A stretch of 64,000 nucleotides of DNA. Source: CAWBJP01 sp044867425 (GTDB lineage: Bacteria; Actinomycetota; Acidimicrobiia; IMCC26256; BP-133). The DNA lies in NCBI GenBank assembly GCA_044867425.1, contig JBIOUX010000220.1, positions 18,945 through 82,944 of the forward strand, given 5' to 3'. A program made the translations under genes and the position numbers. Below, one piece after another: positions 35,461 to 43,126 of the stretch; position 1 is the stretch's first letter, and the number at the start of each line of letters is the position of its first letter. Under the pieces are notes generated by a model, which had not been told where the DNA came from, ran no database searches, and was given only the letters and a program-made list of their open reading frames with translations.

Positions 35461-36012
35461 TCACACCACCTTCACGAGGAGGACGATCAGCCCGCCGGCC
35501 AGGCCGAGGCCGAGGCTCACCAGCCCGGGCCGGACCCCACCGGCCGCCCAGCGCCAGCCCCGGTCGAGGGAGAGCTGGCCGGGGCCGGTGAACCCGACGG
35601 TGACGGCGATGACCCCGAAGAGCAGGGCCAGCTCGTAGCCGCCGTTGGCCGCCCACACGCCGCTGTGCCAGTGCACGGCCACGATGGCGTTGAACATCAC
35701 ACCGATGATGGCGGCGCAGCCCAGCGGGGTGAGGAAGCCGAGGGCCAGGAACAGGCCGCCCATCACCTCCGATGACGAGGCCAGCAGGGCGAAGAACCTG
35801 CCCGGCGTGTACCCGGCCTGGGCGAAGCCGTTGACGATGAAGTCGAAGTCGGGGCCGTGCCACCAGCCGAAGAGCTTCTGGGCGCCGTGGCCGGCCATGA
35901 GCAGGCCGGCGGCCAGGCGGACGGCCAGCAGGCCGAGATCCCGGCCCAGGGCGTCGTCAAGGGTGCTGGCCCTGGTGCCGGTGGTTTCGAGGGTACGAGC
36001 CGGTGTGGTCAT
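35461..36012 (-). CDS. DoxX family membrane protein
   Basis: A 183-residue protein with four or five hydrophobic segments and the DoxX signature: LLAVRLAAGLLMAGHGAQKLFG, then a loop with PGRFFALLASSSEVMGGLF, and VHWHSGVWAANGGYELALLF. DoxX proteins associate with redox or stress responses at the membrane. ATG 36012 has AAGGAGGAG about eight bases upstream. The gene lies 21 bases upstream of the sigma factor, so the two may be co-transcribed, linking the sigma factor to redox or stress signals. This link is inferred from position only. Confidence 0.85.
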   Translation of the reverse strand: MTTPARTLETTGTRASTLDDALGRDLGLLAVRLAAGLLMAGHGAQKLFGWWHGPDFDFIVNGFAQAGYTPGRFFALLASSSEVMGGLFLALGFLTPLGCAAIIGVMFNAIVAVHWHSGVWAANGGYELALLFGVIAVTVGFTGPGQLSLDRGWRWAAGGVRPGLVSLGLGLAGGLIVLLVKVV

Positions 36013-36153
36013 CGGGAGCTCCTCCTTGCCCTTACGTATTGGGACGATGAGCGGCTTTCAAACCCATCGCTCAACCAGTACTTCGAACGCGAAAGGGCGA
36101 AATCGACACAGTGCGGAAGTTTTTCTCCGGGTTCTCTCGCCGGGACGGGCGGC

Positions 36154-36546
36154 TCAGTCCACCTGGATGAGCATGACGAGGTTCCCGCAGGTGTCGTCGA
36201 AGACGGCCTGGCTGGCCGGACCCGTCCGGGTGGGGTTCATGGTGAAGACGACGCCCAGCTCGACCAGGCGGGCGTGCTCGGCCTGGATGTCGTCGGTCAC
36301 GAGGACCGTGTGCGAGGGAATCCCAGCTGCGTAGAGCGCCGACTGGTAGCTGCCGGCGATGGCGCTGGTGTTGGGTTCGAGGAGCAGCTCCACGCCGTCC
36401 GGGGAGGCGGGCGACACCACCGTCAGCCACCGGGCGGGCCCCAGGGGGATGTCCCGCTTGGTCTCGAAGCCCAGGACGTCGGTGTAGAAGGCCAGCGCCT
36501 TGTCCTGGTCATCGACGTACACGTTGGTCACCGCCAGGCTGATCAT
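36154..36546 (-). CDS. VOC family glyoxalase-like protein
   Basis: A 130-residue protein with the two-repeat VOC fold. It begins MISLAVTNVYVDDQDKALAF, has FYTDVLGFETKRD and ends DTCGNLVMLIQVD. The first metal-ligand position is poorly conserved, so it may bind ligands without catalysis. It is transcribed toward the DoxX gene, about 140 bases away, and divergently from the FAD oxidoreductase gene at 36612. Substrate unknown. Confidence 0.85.
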   Translation of the reverse strand: MISLAVTNVYVDDQDKALAFYTDVLGFETKRDIPLGPARWLTVVSPASPDGVELLLEPNTSAIAGSYQSALYAAGIPSHTVLVTDDIQAEHARLVELGVVFTMNPTRTGPASQAVFDDTCGNLVMLIQVD

Positions 36547-36611
36547 GGCCCGCGAGTATGGCCTCTCTGCCGTGCCGGGCCGGACGGCGTGGCCAACTTA
36601 CGCTGGGCGGG

Positions 36612-38204
36612 GTGAGCACTGACGCGGTCGTCATCGGCGCCGGCCACAACGGGCTGGTGGCCGCCAATCTGCTGGCCGACGCCGGCTGGGACGTCACCGT
36701 GCTCGAAGCCCAGGCCGAGCCCGGCGGGGCCGTGCGCAGCGGCGAGCTCACCCTGCCCGGCTACGTCCATGACCTGTTCAGCGCCTTCTACCCGCTGGCC
36801 GCCGCCTCCCCCGTGCTGCGGGCGCTGGATCTCGAGGCCCACGGCCTGCGCTGGTGCCGGGCGCCGGCCGCCCTGGCCCACCCTCAACCGGACGGTGCCT
36901 GCGCCGTGCTCAGCACCGATCTCGACGAGACGGCGGCGTCGCTGGACACCTTCCATCCCGGGGACGGGGACCGGTGGCGGGAGCTCTACGCGTGGTGGAC
37001 GGGGACCGAGGGCGGCTTCGTCGACAGCCTGCTGTCGCCCTTCCCACCGGTGCGGGCGGCGGCCCGCCTGGCCGCCCGCCTGGGCCCGTCCGGTGGGCTG
37101 CGCCTCACCCGCCTGGCGCTCGGGCCCGTCCGGCGCCTGGCCGACCAGCGGTTCCAAGGCCCGGGCGGTGGCCTGCTCCTCACCGGATGCGCGCTGCATG
37201 CCGACATCCCGCCCGACGCGGCCGGCAGCGGCCTGATGGGATGGATGCTCACCTGCCTCGGCCAGGAACACGGCTTCCCCACCCCGCAGGGGGGAGCAGC
37301 CCGGCTGATCGACGCCCTCGCGCGCCGGCTCGAATCGAGGGGCGGCCGGCTGCAGGTGGCCACGCCGGTGGAGCGGATCCTGCTCCAGGGCGGAGAGGCG
37401 GTCGGGGTGCGGACGGCCGGCGGCCGGGAGATCCGAGCCCGCCAGGCGGTCGTGGCCGACGTGGGCGCGCCGGCGCTCTACCTCGAGCTCATCGGGCGGG
37501 AGCATCTCCCCTCCCCGCTGCTGCGGGCCCTGGGCCGGTTCCGGTACGACCACGCCACGGTCAAGGTGGACTGGGCCCTCGACGGCCCCATCCCCTGGGC
37601 GGCCAAGGAGGCGCGCCGGGCGGGCACGGTCCACACCGGCGACAACGTGGATCACCTGAGCCAGGCCGCCACCGAGCTGGCCGAAGGGCGGATCCCGGCT
37701 CGACCCCCGCTCATCATCGGCCAGATGACGACCACCGATCCGAGCCGGTCGCCGCCGGGAACGGAAACGGCCTGGGCCTACACCCACGTGCCCCAGGCGG
37801 TGCGCGCCGATGCCGGCGGCAACCTCACCGGCGCCTGGAACGCGAGCGAGACCGGGGACTTCGTGGCCCGCATGGAAGCCGAGATCGAGCGGCTGGCCCC
37901 GGGATTCGCGGGGCTCGTGCGGGCCCGGCACGTGCTCGTCCCGGCGATGTTCGAGGCGGCCGACGCCAACCTGGTGGGCGGGGCCATCAACGGCGGCACG
38001 GCCCGGCTCCGCCAGCAGCTCGTGCTCCGCCCCGTCCCCGGACTCGGCCGGGCCGAGACCCCCTTCCCCCGGCTGTTCCTCGCCTCCGCTTCGGCCCATC
38101 CCGGCGGCGGAGTCCACGGCGCCTGCGGCGCCAACGCCGCCCGGGCCGCCCTGGCCCGGGGCGCCCGCCTCCGGTCCGGGGCCGCCCGCCTCCTCGCGCG
38201 TTAA
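36612..38204 (+). CDS. phytoene desaturase-like FAD-dependent oxidoreductase
   Basis: A 530-residue flavoprotein. The N-terminus has TDAVVIGAGHNGLVAANLLA, the dinucleotide-binding Rossmann motif, then VTVLEAQAEPGGAVRSGEL; the C-terminus has FPRLFLASASAHPGGGVHGA, typical of the phytoene dehydrogenase/CrtI-like superfamily. These enzymes desaturate or isomerise carotenoids and other lipids; no carotenoid gene is adjacent, so the substrate is unknown. GTG 36612 is used. The stop codon TAA (38202-38204) lies inside a palindromic repeat element, so the natural end of the protein may have been moved by its insertion. Confidence 0.87.
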   Translation: MSTDAVVIGAGHNGLVAANLLADAGWDVTVLEAQAEPGGAVRSGELTLPGYVHDLFSAFYPLAAASPVLRALDLEAHGLRWCRAPAALAHPQPDGACAVLSTDLDETAASLDTFHPGDGDRWRELYAWWTGTEGGFVDSLLSPFPPVRAAARLAARLGPSGGLRLTRLALGPVRRLADQRFQGPGGGLLLTGCALHADIPPDAAGSGLMGWMLTCLGQEHGFPTPQGGAARLIDALARRLESRGGRLQVATPVERILLQGGEAVGVRTAGGREIRARQAVVADVGAPALYLELIGREHLPSPLLRALGRFRYDHATVKVDWALDGPIPWAAKEARRAGTVHTGDNVDHLSQAATELAEGRIPARPPLIIGQMTTTDPSRSPPGTETAWAYTHVPQAVRADAGGNLTGAWNASETGDFVARMEAEIERLAPGFAGLVRARHVLVPAMFEAADANLVGGAINGGTARLRQQLVLRPVPGLGRAETPFPRLFLASASAHPGGGVHGACGANAARAALARGARLRSGAARLLAR

Positions 38205-38241
38205 CCGAACCCGGCTCACAGGCGGTTTTCGCTAACCCGCG
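38197..38241. repeat. second copy of the palindromic element at the desaturase stop
   Basis: The left arm CGCGTTAACCGAACCCGGCT at 38197-38216 is identical to the complement of the right arm of the element in acoX. The loop is CAC. The right arm (38220-38241) is degenerate but still pairs in part. The element supplies the TAA stop of the preceding gene and lies between two convergent genes, where such elements often act as terminators or processing sites. Confidence 0.72.
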
Positions 38242-38272
38242 ATGCCCCGGGGGGTGGCGAGCGGCGCGGTGC

Positions 38273-39016
38273 TCACTCGGCGTCGTGAAAGACGAGGCCC
38301 AGGGTGTGCCGGCGCCCGGAACGGACGATGCTGACAGAGTGGCGCATCGGGCTGCTGGCCCACCCCCGCCGGGTGCGGACCGGCCGGTCCCGGGTGGTGA
38401 ACACCAGGGCCTGGCCCTGGCCGATGAGGGTGGACGTGGCCCGGGACTGGGCCCGGGGCCGCTGCTCGACGACCACGAACTCGCCCCCGGTGTAATCGAC
38501 GCCGGGCTCGTCGAGGCCGATCACCACCTGGAGCGGAAACACCAGGTCGCCGTAGAGGTCACGGTGCAGGGCGTTCCAGTCGCCCGGCCCGTAGCGCAGG
38601 ATCAGCGGCGTGGGCCGCTTCTGCCCGGCGGCGTGGCACCGCTCCAGCCAGCCCTGGAAGTCGTCGGGCCAGGGCGCCGGCTGGTCCCGCCGCTGCGCCC
38701 ACTCCCGGGCGACGGGGAGCAGGTGGGGCCAGAAGGCGGCCCGCAGCTCGGCCACCTCGTCGGGCAGGGGACGGTCGAAATACCGGTACTGGCCCTCGCC
38801 GAAGCGGTAGCGGGCCATGTCGATGGTGGCCCGGAACCGCTCGTCGTCGTCGTAGAGGCCGGCCAGGGTGCGGCACTCGGCCACGCTGAGCACCGGGGCG
38901 GTGAGGGCGACGCCCACGTCGTCGAGGTCGCCGGCCGCCCGGCCCCAGTCCAGGGCGTCGACCCGTTCGGTGATCGACCGGGTGGTCCGCTCGAGGGCGG
39001 TGGCGGTGGCGTTCAT
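38273..39016 (-). CDS. 2OG-Fe(II) oxygenase family protein
   Basis: A 247-residue protein of the double-stranded beta-helix superfamily. WNALHRDLYGD gives the proximal His-x-Asp metal ligands, DYTGGEFVVVEQRP follows the core strands, and RHSVSIVRSGRRHTLGLVFH supplies the distal His and the 2-oxoglutarate-binding Arg. The enzyme would hydroxylate or demethylate a protein, nucleic acid or small molecule. ATG 39016 overlaps the ogt stop by ATGA. Its place in an alkylation-repair operon suggests a repair demethylase, but it lacks clear AlkB-specific motifs, so the substrate is unresolved. Confidence 0.85.
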   Translation of the reverse strand: MNATATALERTTRSITERVDALDWGRAAGDLDDVGVALTAPVLSVAECRTLAGLYDDDERFRATIDMARYRFGEGQYRYFDRPLPDEVAELRAAFWPHLLPVAREWAQRRDQPAPWPDDFQGWLERCHAAGQKRPTPLILRYGPGDWNALHRDLYGDLVFPLQVVIGLDEPGVDYTGGEFVVVEQRPRAQSRATSTLIGQGQALVFTTRDRPVRTRRGWASSPMRHSVSIVRSGRRHTLGLVFHDAE

Positions 39017-39678
39017 GATGCGGCCTCCATCTCCAGGAGGGCCGCCTTCATGTCCGATCCTCCGCCGTACTGGCCGATGGTGCCGTCGCTGCGCACCACC
39101 CGGTGGCAGGGCACCACCACCGGGACCGGGTTGCGGGCGCAGGCACTGCCGGCGGCCCGGACGGCGGCGGGGTTTCCCGCCGCTCGGGCGACGGCGGCGT
39201 AGCTCTCGGTCCGGCCGTAGGGGATCTGCTGGAGATGGGAGATGACCGCCAGGCGGAACCCGCGGACCAGCTGCAGGTCGACGGGCAGCTCGAAGCGGCG
39301 GCGCCGGCCGGCGAAGTACTCGTCCAGCTGGCGGGCGGCGGCGTCGGTGCGCCGGGGCGAACGCAGGATGCGGGGGCTGATGGCACCGGCCAGGCGGGTG
39401 AGGACGGCGGCGTGGTCCTCGCACTCGAAGGCCACCCGCACCAGGCCCTTCGGGCTGGCGGCCAGCAGCAGCGAGCCGAAGGGGCTGTCCACCGTCCGGT
39501 AGGACACGTCCAGCAGTCCCTCCCGCTCGGCCTGCGCGGCCAGGCGGGCCCGCAGGTCCACGTCGGTGCTGCCGGCGGCCGGGAAGGAGGCGGCCAGGCG
39601 GCGGATGATGTCGTCCCCGAAGTCATCGGGGTTCGGGGTGTCCCCGAAGTCATCGGCGGTACGGGCGTCGGGGCTCAT
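39013..39678 (-). CDS. ogt: methylated-DNA--protein-cysteine methyltransferase
   Basis: A 221-residue O6-alkylguanine-DNA alkyltransferase. The acceptor cysteine lies in VVVPCHRVV, preceded by IPYGRTESYAAVARAAGNP and the helix-turn-helix region typical of the family. It removes an alkyl group from O6-guanine in a suicide reaction. The N-terminus (about residues 1-30) carries a repeated acidic unit DDFGD caused by a 16-base direct repeat (39614-39629 and 39641-39656). ATG 39678 overlaps the sigma stop by ATGA. With the downstream oxygenase and upstream sigma factor it makes a three-gene coupled operon. Confidence 0.92.
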   Translation of the reverse strand: MSPDARTADDFGDTPNPDDFGDDIIRRLAASFPAAGSTDVDLRARLAAQAEREGLLDVSYRTVDSPFGSLLLAASPKGLVRVAFECEDHAAVLTRLAGAISPRILRSPRRTDAAARQLDEYFAGRRRRFELPVDLQLVRGFRLAVISHLQQIPYGRTESYAAVARAAGNPAAVRAAGSACARNPVPVVVPCHRVVRSDGTIGQYGGGSDMKAALLEMEAAS

Positions 39679-40157
39679 GGCTGTGGTCCCTTCAGGTAGA
39701 TCTTGCGGAGGGTGGCGATACCGTCGGCGGCGCGGCGCCGGGCGGCCGCCTCGCTGCCGTGGAGGAGGGCGGCCACCTCGGCGTAGGACAGGTCGGCCAG
39801 GTAGCGGTAGATGACGGCGCTGCGCTGCTTGGCGGGCAGCGCGTCCAACGCCGCTCGCAGGTCGTCGTCGCCGGGGTCGTCGGGAGGACGGCAGGCCGGT
39901 GGCTCGGGCACCTCGCTCGTGAGGCGGGGGGCTCGACGGGCGCTACGGATCTGGTCGATGGCCTTGTTGTGGGCGATGGTCACCAGCCAGCCCCGGACGC
40001 GGCTGCCGGGCGCCAGGTCGGGATAGGCCCGCAGCGCGGAGAGGAAGGTCTCGGACCAGGCGTCTTCGGCGTCGACCGGACCCAGCAGGGCGCGGCACAC
40101 CCGCATCACCACCGGGCCGTGCTCGGTCACGATCTCTTCGAAGGGTCGCATGGTCAT
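39675..40157 (-). CDS. small ECF-type sigma factor
   Basis: A 160-residue sigma-70 family protein. Region 2 is VVMRVCRALLGPVDAEDAWSET with VRGWLVTIAHNKAIDQIR; region 4 is LDALPAKQRSAVIYRYLADLSYAEVAALL and the following helix. ATG 40157 or ATG 40151 may be the start. No anti-sigma gene follows; instead ogt and a 2OG oxygenase are encoded in the same direction with ATGA overlaps. The factor is therefore a candidate regulator of alkylation-damage genes, possibly autoregulated. It is divergent from the DUF5996 gene, 100 bases away. Confidence 0.87.
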   Translation of the reverse strand: MTMRPFEEIVTEHGPVVMRVCRALLGPVDAEDAWSETFLSALRAYPDLAPGSRVRGWLVTIAHNKAIDQIRSARRAPRLTSEVPEPPACRPPDDPGDDDLRAALDALPAKQRSAVIYRYLADLSYAEVAALLHGSEAAARRRAADGIATLRKIYLKGPQP

Positions 40158-40257
40158 GTCCAGTAAACGATCCGGGGTCTGAATCTGTGAGGTTTCATGC
40201 CGCGCTTGACGGCTGAAGTACAAATCGCGCTCAGACCGCTCAGGCGAGGGAGGCAGG

Positions 40258-41193
40258 ATGGATGATGCCCATGAGACATGGCCGGCGCTTCCCGTGTCCG
40301 AGTGGGAGGACACCCGGGACACCCTCCACCTGTGGACCCAGATTGTGGGAAAGGTGCGGCTGGCGCTCGAGCCCTGGGTGAACCACTCCTGGCACATTCC
40401 CCTCTATGTGAACGCCCGGGGCCTGACGACATCGCTCATGCCCCTCGGCCCCCGGGGCTTGGAGATCCAGTTCGATTTCGGCCGCCACGTGCTCGACATC
40501 CGCACCACCGACGGCGCCGAGCGCCACGTCCGGCTCGAGCCCCGCTCGGTGGCCGACTTCTACGCCGAGACCATGGCCCGGCTGGCCGAGCTCGACGTGC
40601 GGGTCGAGATCATGCCCCGACCGGTCGAGATACCGATGGCCACCCCCTTCCCAGAGGACAAGATCCACGCCAGCTACGACGCCGGGTGCGCCCACCGCTT
40701 CTGGCTGTCCCTGGTCCAGGCGCAGCGGGTCCTGACGGCCTTCCGGTCCCGCTTCCTGGGCAAGGTCAGCCCCGTCCACTTCTTCTGGGGCGGCTTCGAC
40801 CTGGCCGTGACCCGGTTCTCGGGCCGGGACGCGCCCCGCCACCCCGGAGGGGTGCCCAACTGCGCCGACTGGGTCATGGTCGACGCCTACAGCCAGGAGG
40901 TGAGCAGCTGCGGCTACTGGCCGGTGGGCGCCGCCGAGGGCGTCTTCTACGCCTACGCCTACCCCGAGCCGGCCGGGTTCCGGGACTGGGCGGTCGAGCC
41001 CCGAGGCGCCGCTTACGATCCCGGGCTGGGCGAGTTCGTGCTGCCTTACGAAACGGTGCGGACGTCGGGCGATCCCGACGCCACCCTGCTCTCCTTCCTC
41101 CAATCCACCTACGAAGCCGCCGCTGAGCTCGGCCATTGGGACCGGCCCCACCTGGAACGCCGGCTGCCCACGACCGGCACGCCGACCGATTGA
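40258..41193 (+). CDS. DUF5996 family protein
   Basis: A 311-residue soluble protein matching DUF5996: it opens WPALPVSEWEDTRDTLHLWT, continues QIVGKVRLALEPWVNHSW, and has the conserved FLGKVSPVHFFWGGFDLAVTRFSG and AYSQEVSSCGYWPVG segments. The conserved His, Trp, Asp and Cys residues suggest an enzyme active site or metal site, but the family has no established function. The gene is upstream of a small membrane protein (41238) and a hypothetical protein (41510) on the same strand and may form an operon with them. Confidence 0.85.
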   Translation: MDDAHETWPALPVSEWEDTRDTLHLWTQIVGKVRLALEPWVNHSWHIPLYVNARGLTTSLMPLGPRGLEIQFDFGRHVLDIRTTDGAERHVRLEPRSVADFYAETMARLAELDVRVEIMPRPVEIPMATPFPEDKIHASYDAGCAHRFWLSLVQAQRVLTAFRSRFLGKVSPVHFFWGGFDLAVTRFSGRDAPRHPGGVPNCADWVMVDAYSQEVSSCGYWPVGAAEGVFYAYAYPEPAGFRDWAVEPRGAAYDPGLGEFVLPYETVRTSGDPDATLLSFLQSTYEAAAELGHWDRPHLERRLPTTGTPTD

Positions 41194-41237
41194 GGCTGTC
41201 CTTGGCGCCCCTGCTCCAGCTTGTACCATCCTCCGCC

Positions 41238-41504
41238 GTGAACAGCGGCGACCTGAAGCGGTTGATGTTCCTGGTGGGGCTGGTCCTCCTATTCGCCGGG
41301 GCGATCCTGCTCAACGACCCCATGGCGGTGGAGGACCGCAACTGCGGCTCCGCCCTGATGCGCAAGGAGCCGGAATTGGAACGCATCGCCGTCCGCTGCG
41401 ATGAGAAGCTCGACCGCCGCCGCTGGCCCGGGTTCATCATGTTCGGCGCCGGCGCCGCCCTCGTCGTCAGCATCAGGCCCGGCGTCCTGCTCGCCCCCGA
41501 CTGA
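41238..41504 (+). CDS. small two-helix membrane protein
   Basis: An 88-residue protein with an N-terminal hydrophobic helix (LMFLVGLVLLFAGAILL), a polar central segment with two Cys residues (DRNCGSAL and VRCDEK) that could form a disulfide outside the membrane, and a second C-terminal helix (GFIMFGAGAALVVSI). GTG 41238 is the start. No family is recognised; it lies five bases upstream of the next gene. Confidence 0.6.
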   Translation: MNSGDLKRLMFLVGLVLLFAGAILLNDPMAVEDRNCGSALMRKEPELERIAVRCDEKLDRRRWPGFIMFGAGAALVVSIRPGVLLAPD

Positions 41505-41509
41505 ACGGC

Positions 41510-42025
41510 GTGATCCCGGCGCGGCTCGAGATCCTCGACCACGGCGATCTGATCGCCTTCTCCTTCGACGACGTGCTCAAGTACCACGGCCGCGGGGCCA
41601 TGGGCGGCGTGGCCCACGGCTTCAAGTTGATGGAACGGGCCTTGCCGCTGCTGGCCGGCGGGGAGGCGCCGGAGCAGGCCGCCGTCAGCATCGAATCCGC
41701 CTTCGGGGGCGCCGGCGCCCGCGACGCCTTCGAGATGGTGACCCGGGCGGTGACCGGCGGGCGCTACCGCTTCGACCCGGACCTGGCTCCAGACGCCCCG
41801 CCGAGCCCCATCGGCCGCTACTTCTTCCGCTTCCGCCACGAGGCGGGAACGACCGTGGAGCTCACCCTGCGCCCCGGGCTCGTCACCGACGAGTTCCTCG
41901 AGCTCGCCACCCGGGGCGCGGCCACGCCGGCCGAAGAGGAGCGCCTCACCTGGCTGAAGCAGGACATGGCCGACCGGCTCATGAGCCTGCCCGCCCTCGA
42001 GGTCTACGACGTCATCACGCCGTAA
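41510..42025 (+). CDS. hypothetical protein
   Basis: A 171-residue soluble protein with no recognised domain. It opens ARLEILDHGDLIAFSFDDVLKYHG, contains the Gly-rich segments AMGGVAHGF and FGGAGARDAFEM, and ends with a helical region (WLKQDMADRLMSLPALEV). GTG 41510 lies five bases after the previous stop, consistent with an operon. The codon usage resembles its neighbours, so it is likely a real gene of unknown role. Confidence 0.6.
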   Translation: MIPARLEILDHGDLIAFSFDDVLKYHGRGAMGGVAHGFKLMERALPLLAGGEAPEQAAVSIESAFGGAGARDAFEMVTRAVTGGRYRFDPDLAPDAPPSPIGRYFFRFRHEAGTTVELTLRPGLVTDEFLELATRGAATPAEEERLTWLKQDMADRLMSLPALEVYDVITP

Positions 42026-42127
42026 GGCGAGGTTGAAACTTCCAGGATGGGGTACTCAGCCAACAGGAAGCTCGCGGGGCTTCGGCCGTCAGTGATGGGC
42101 TCGTCCGGCTCGTCGGGGGAGGTCGCC

Positions 42128-43126
42128 GTGGAAGGCGTCGGCATCGATCTGGGGACCGCCAACACCGTCATCTGCCACACCGAGGCGGGAGTGCTGTACG
42201 ACGAGCCATCGGTGATGGCCTTCCGGCGCAACGGCGGGCCCCGGGCCAAGGTCATCGCCGTCGGGGGAGAAGCCCAGGCGCTGGTGGGCCGGGCCCCCGA
42301 AGGCGTCGAGGTGGTCCACCCCCTGGAGGACGGTGTCATCACCGACCTGGAGACGACCCGCACCTACCTGCGGGAGATCCTCGTGAAGATCGCCCCCGGC
42401 TGGTGGGAACGGCGCCGGCTCCCCGTCGTCCTGGGCGTGCCGGCCGGCGCCACCGCCCTGCAGCGCCGGGCCCTGCTGGAGGCGGCCGAGGAGGCGGGGA
42501 TCGGCCGGGCCCAGCTGGTCCTGGAGCCGCTGGCCGGGGCGGTGGGATGCGGCGTCGACCCGTTGGCACCCCGGACGCACCTCGTCGTCGACGTGGGCGC
42601 CGGCACCTCGGAGGTGGCCGCCTTCGGTTCCGGAGGCCTGCTCGCCTACCGGTCCAGCCCTCTGGCCGGTACCGAGATGACCCTGGCCATCTACCACCAC
42701 CTGCGCCACGAGCATCAGCTGGTGATCGGCGAGCTGGCGGCCGAGGAGATCAAGTTCAAGGTGGGCACCCAGGATGCCTTCCAGTCGCTGGCGGTGGAGG
42801 GCCAGGACGCCTCGACGGGCAAGCCCCGGAGCGTCGACGTGCAGGTCGAGGAGGTCACCCGGGCCATGGCCCCGGTGGTGGACGACATCATCCAGACCCT
42901 GACCGCCTGCCTGGAGGACCTCCCCGCTCAGAGCGCCAACGACGTGATGGCCGAGGGCATGATCGCGGTGGGCGGGGGGTCACTGCTGGCCGGCCTCGAG
43001 CAGACCCTGGAGGACGCCTTCGGGTTCTCACCCCGCATGGCCGAGCGGCCCCTCACGTGCGTGGCCGAGGGCTCGGCCCGCTGCCTGGCCGACCCGGCCC
43101 TGCTCACCGCCTGCGGCATCAGTTAG
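42128..43126 (+). CDS. MreB-like actin-family protein
   Basis: A 332-residue MreB-family protein. EGVGIDLGTANTVI is the phosphate-1 motif and sits right at the N-terminus, as in MreB. VVHPLEDGVITDLE follows, then THLVVDVGAGTSEVAAFGSGG is the phosphate-2 motif, and MIAVGGGSLLAGLEQ the adenosine motif. GTG 42128 is chosen because GGGGGAGG lies five bases before it; frames starting upstream are longer but look unlike MreB. MreB filaments guide cell-wall synthesis. The gene converges on the SEDS-PBP fusion gene with an 8-base overlap. Confidence 0.85.
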   Translation: MEGVGIDLGTANTVICHTEAGVLYDEPSVMAFRRNGGPRAKVIAVGGEAQALVGRAPEGVEVVHPLEDGVITDLETTRTYLREILVKIAPGWWERRRLPVVLGVPAGATALQRRALLEAAEEAGIGRAQLVLEPLAGAVGCGVDPLAPRTHLVVDVGAGTSEVAAFGSGGLLAYRSSPLAGTEMTLAIYHHLRHEHQLVIGELAAEEIKFKVGTQDAFQSLAVEGQDASTGKPRSVDVQVEEVTRAMAPVVDDIIQTLTACLEDLPAQSANDVMAEGMIAVGGGSLLAGLEQTLEDAFGFSPRMAERPLTCVAEGSARCLADPALLTACGIS

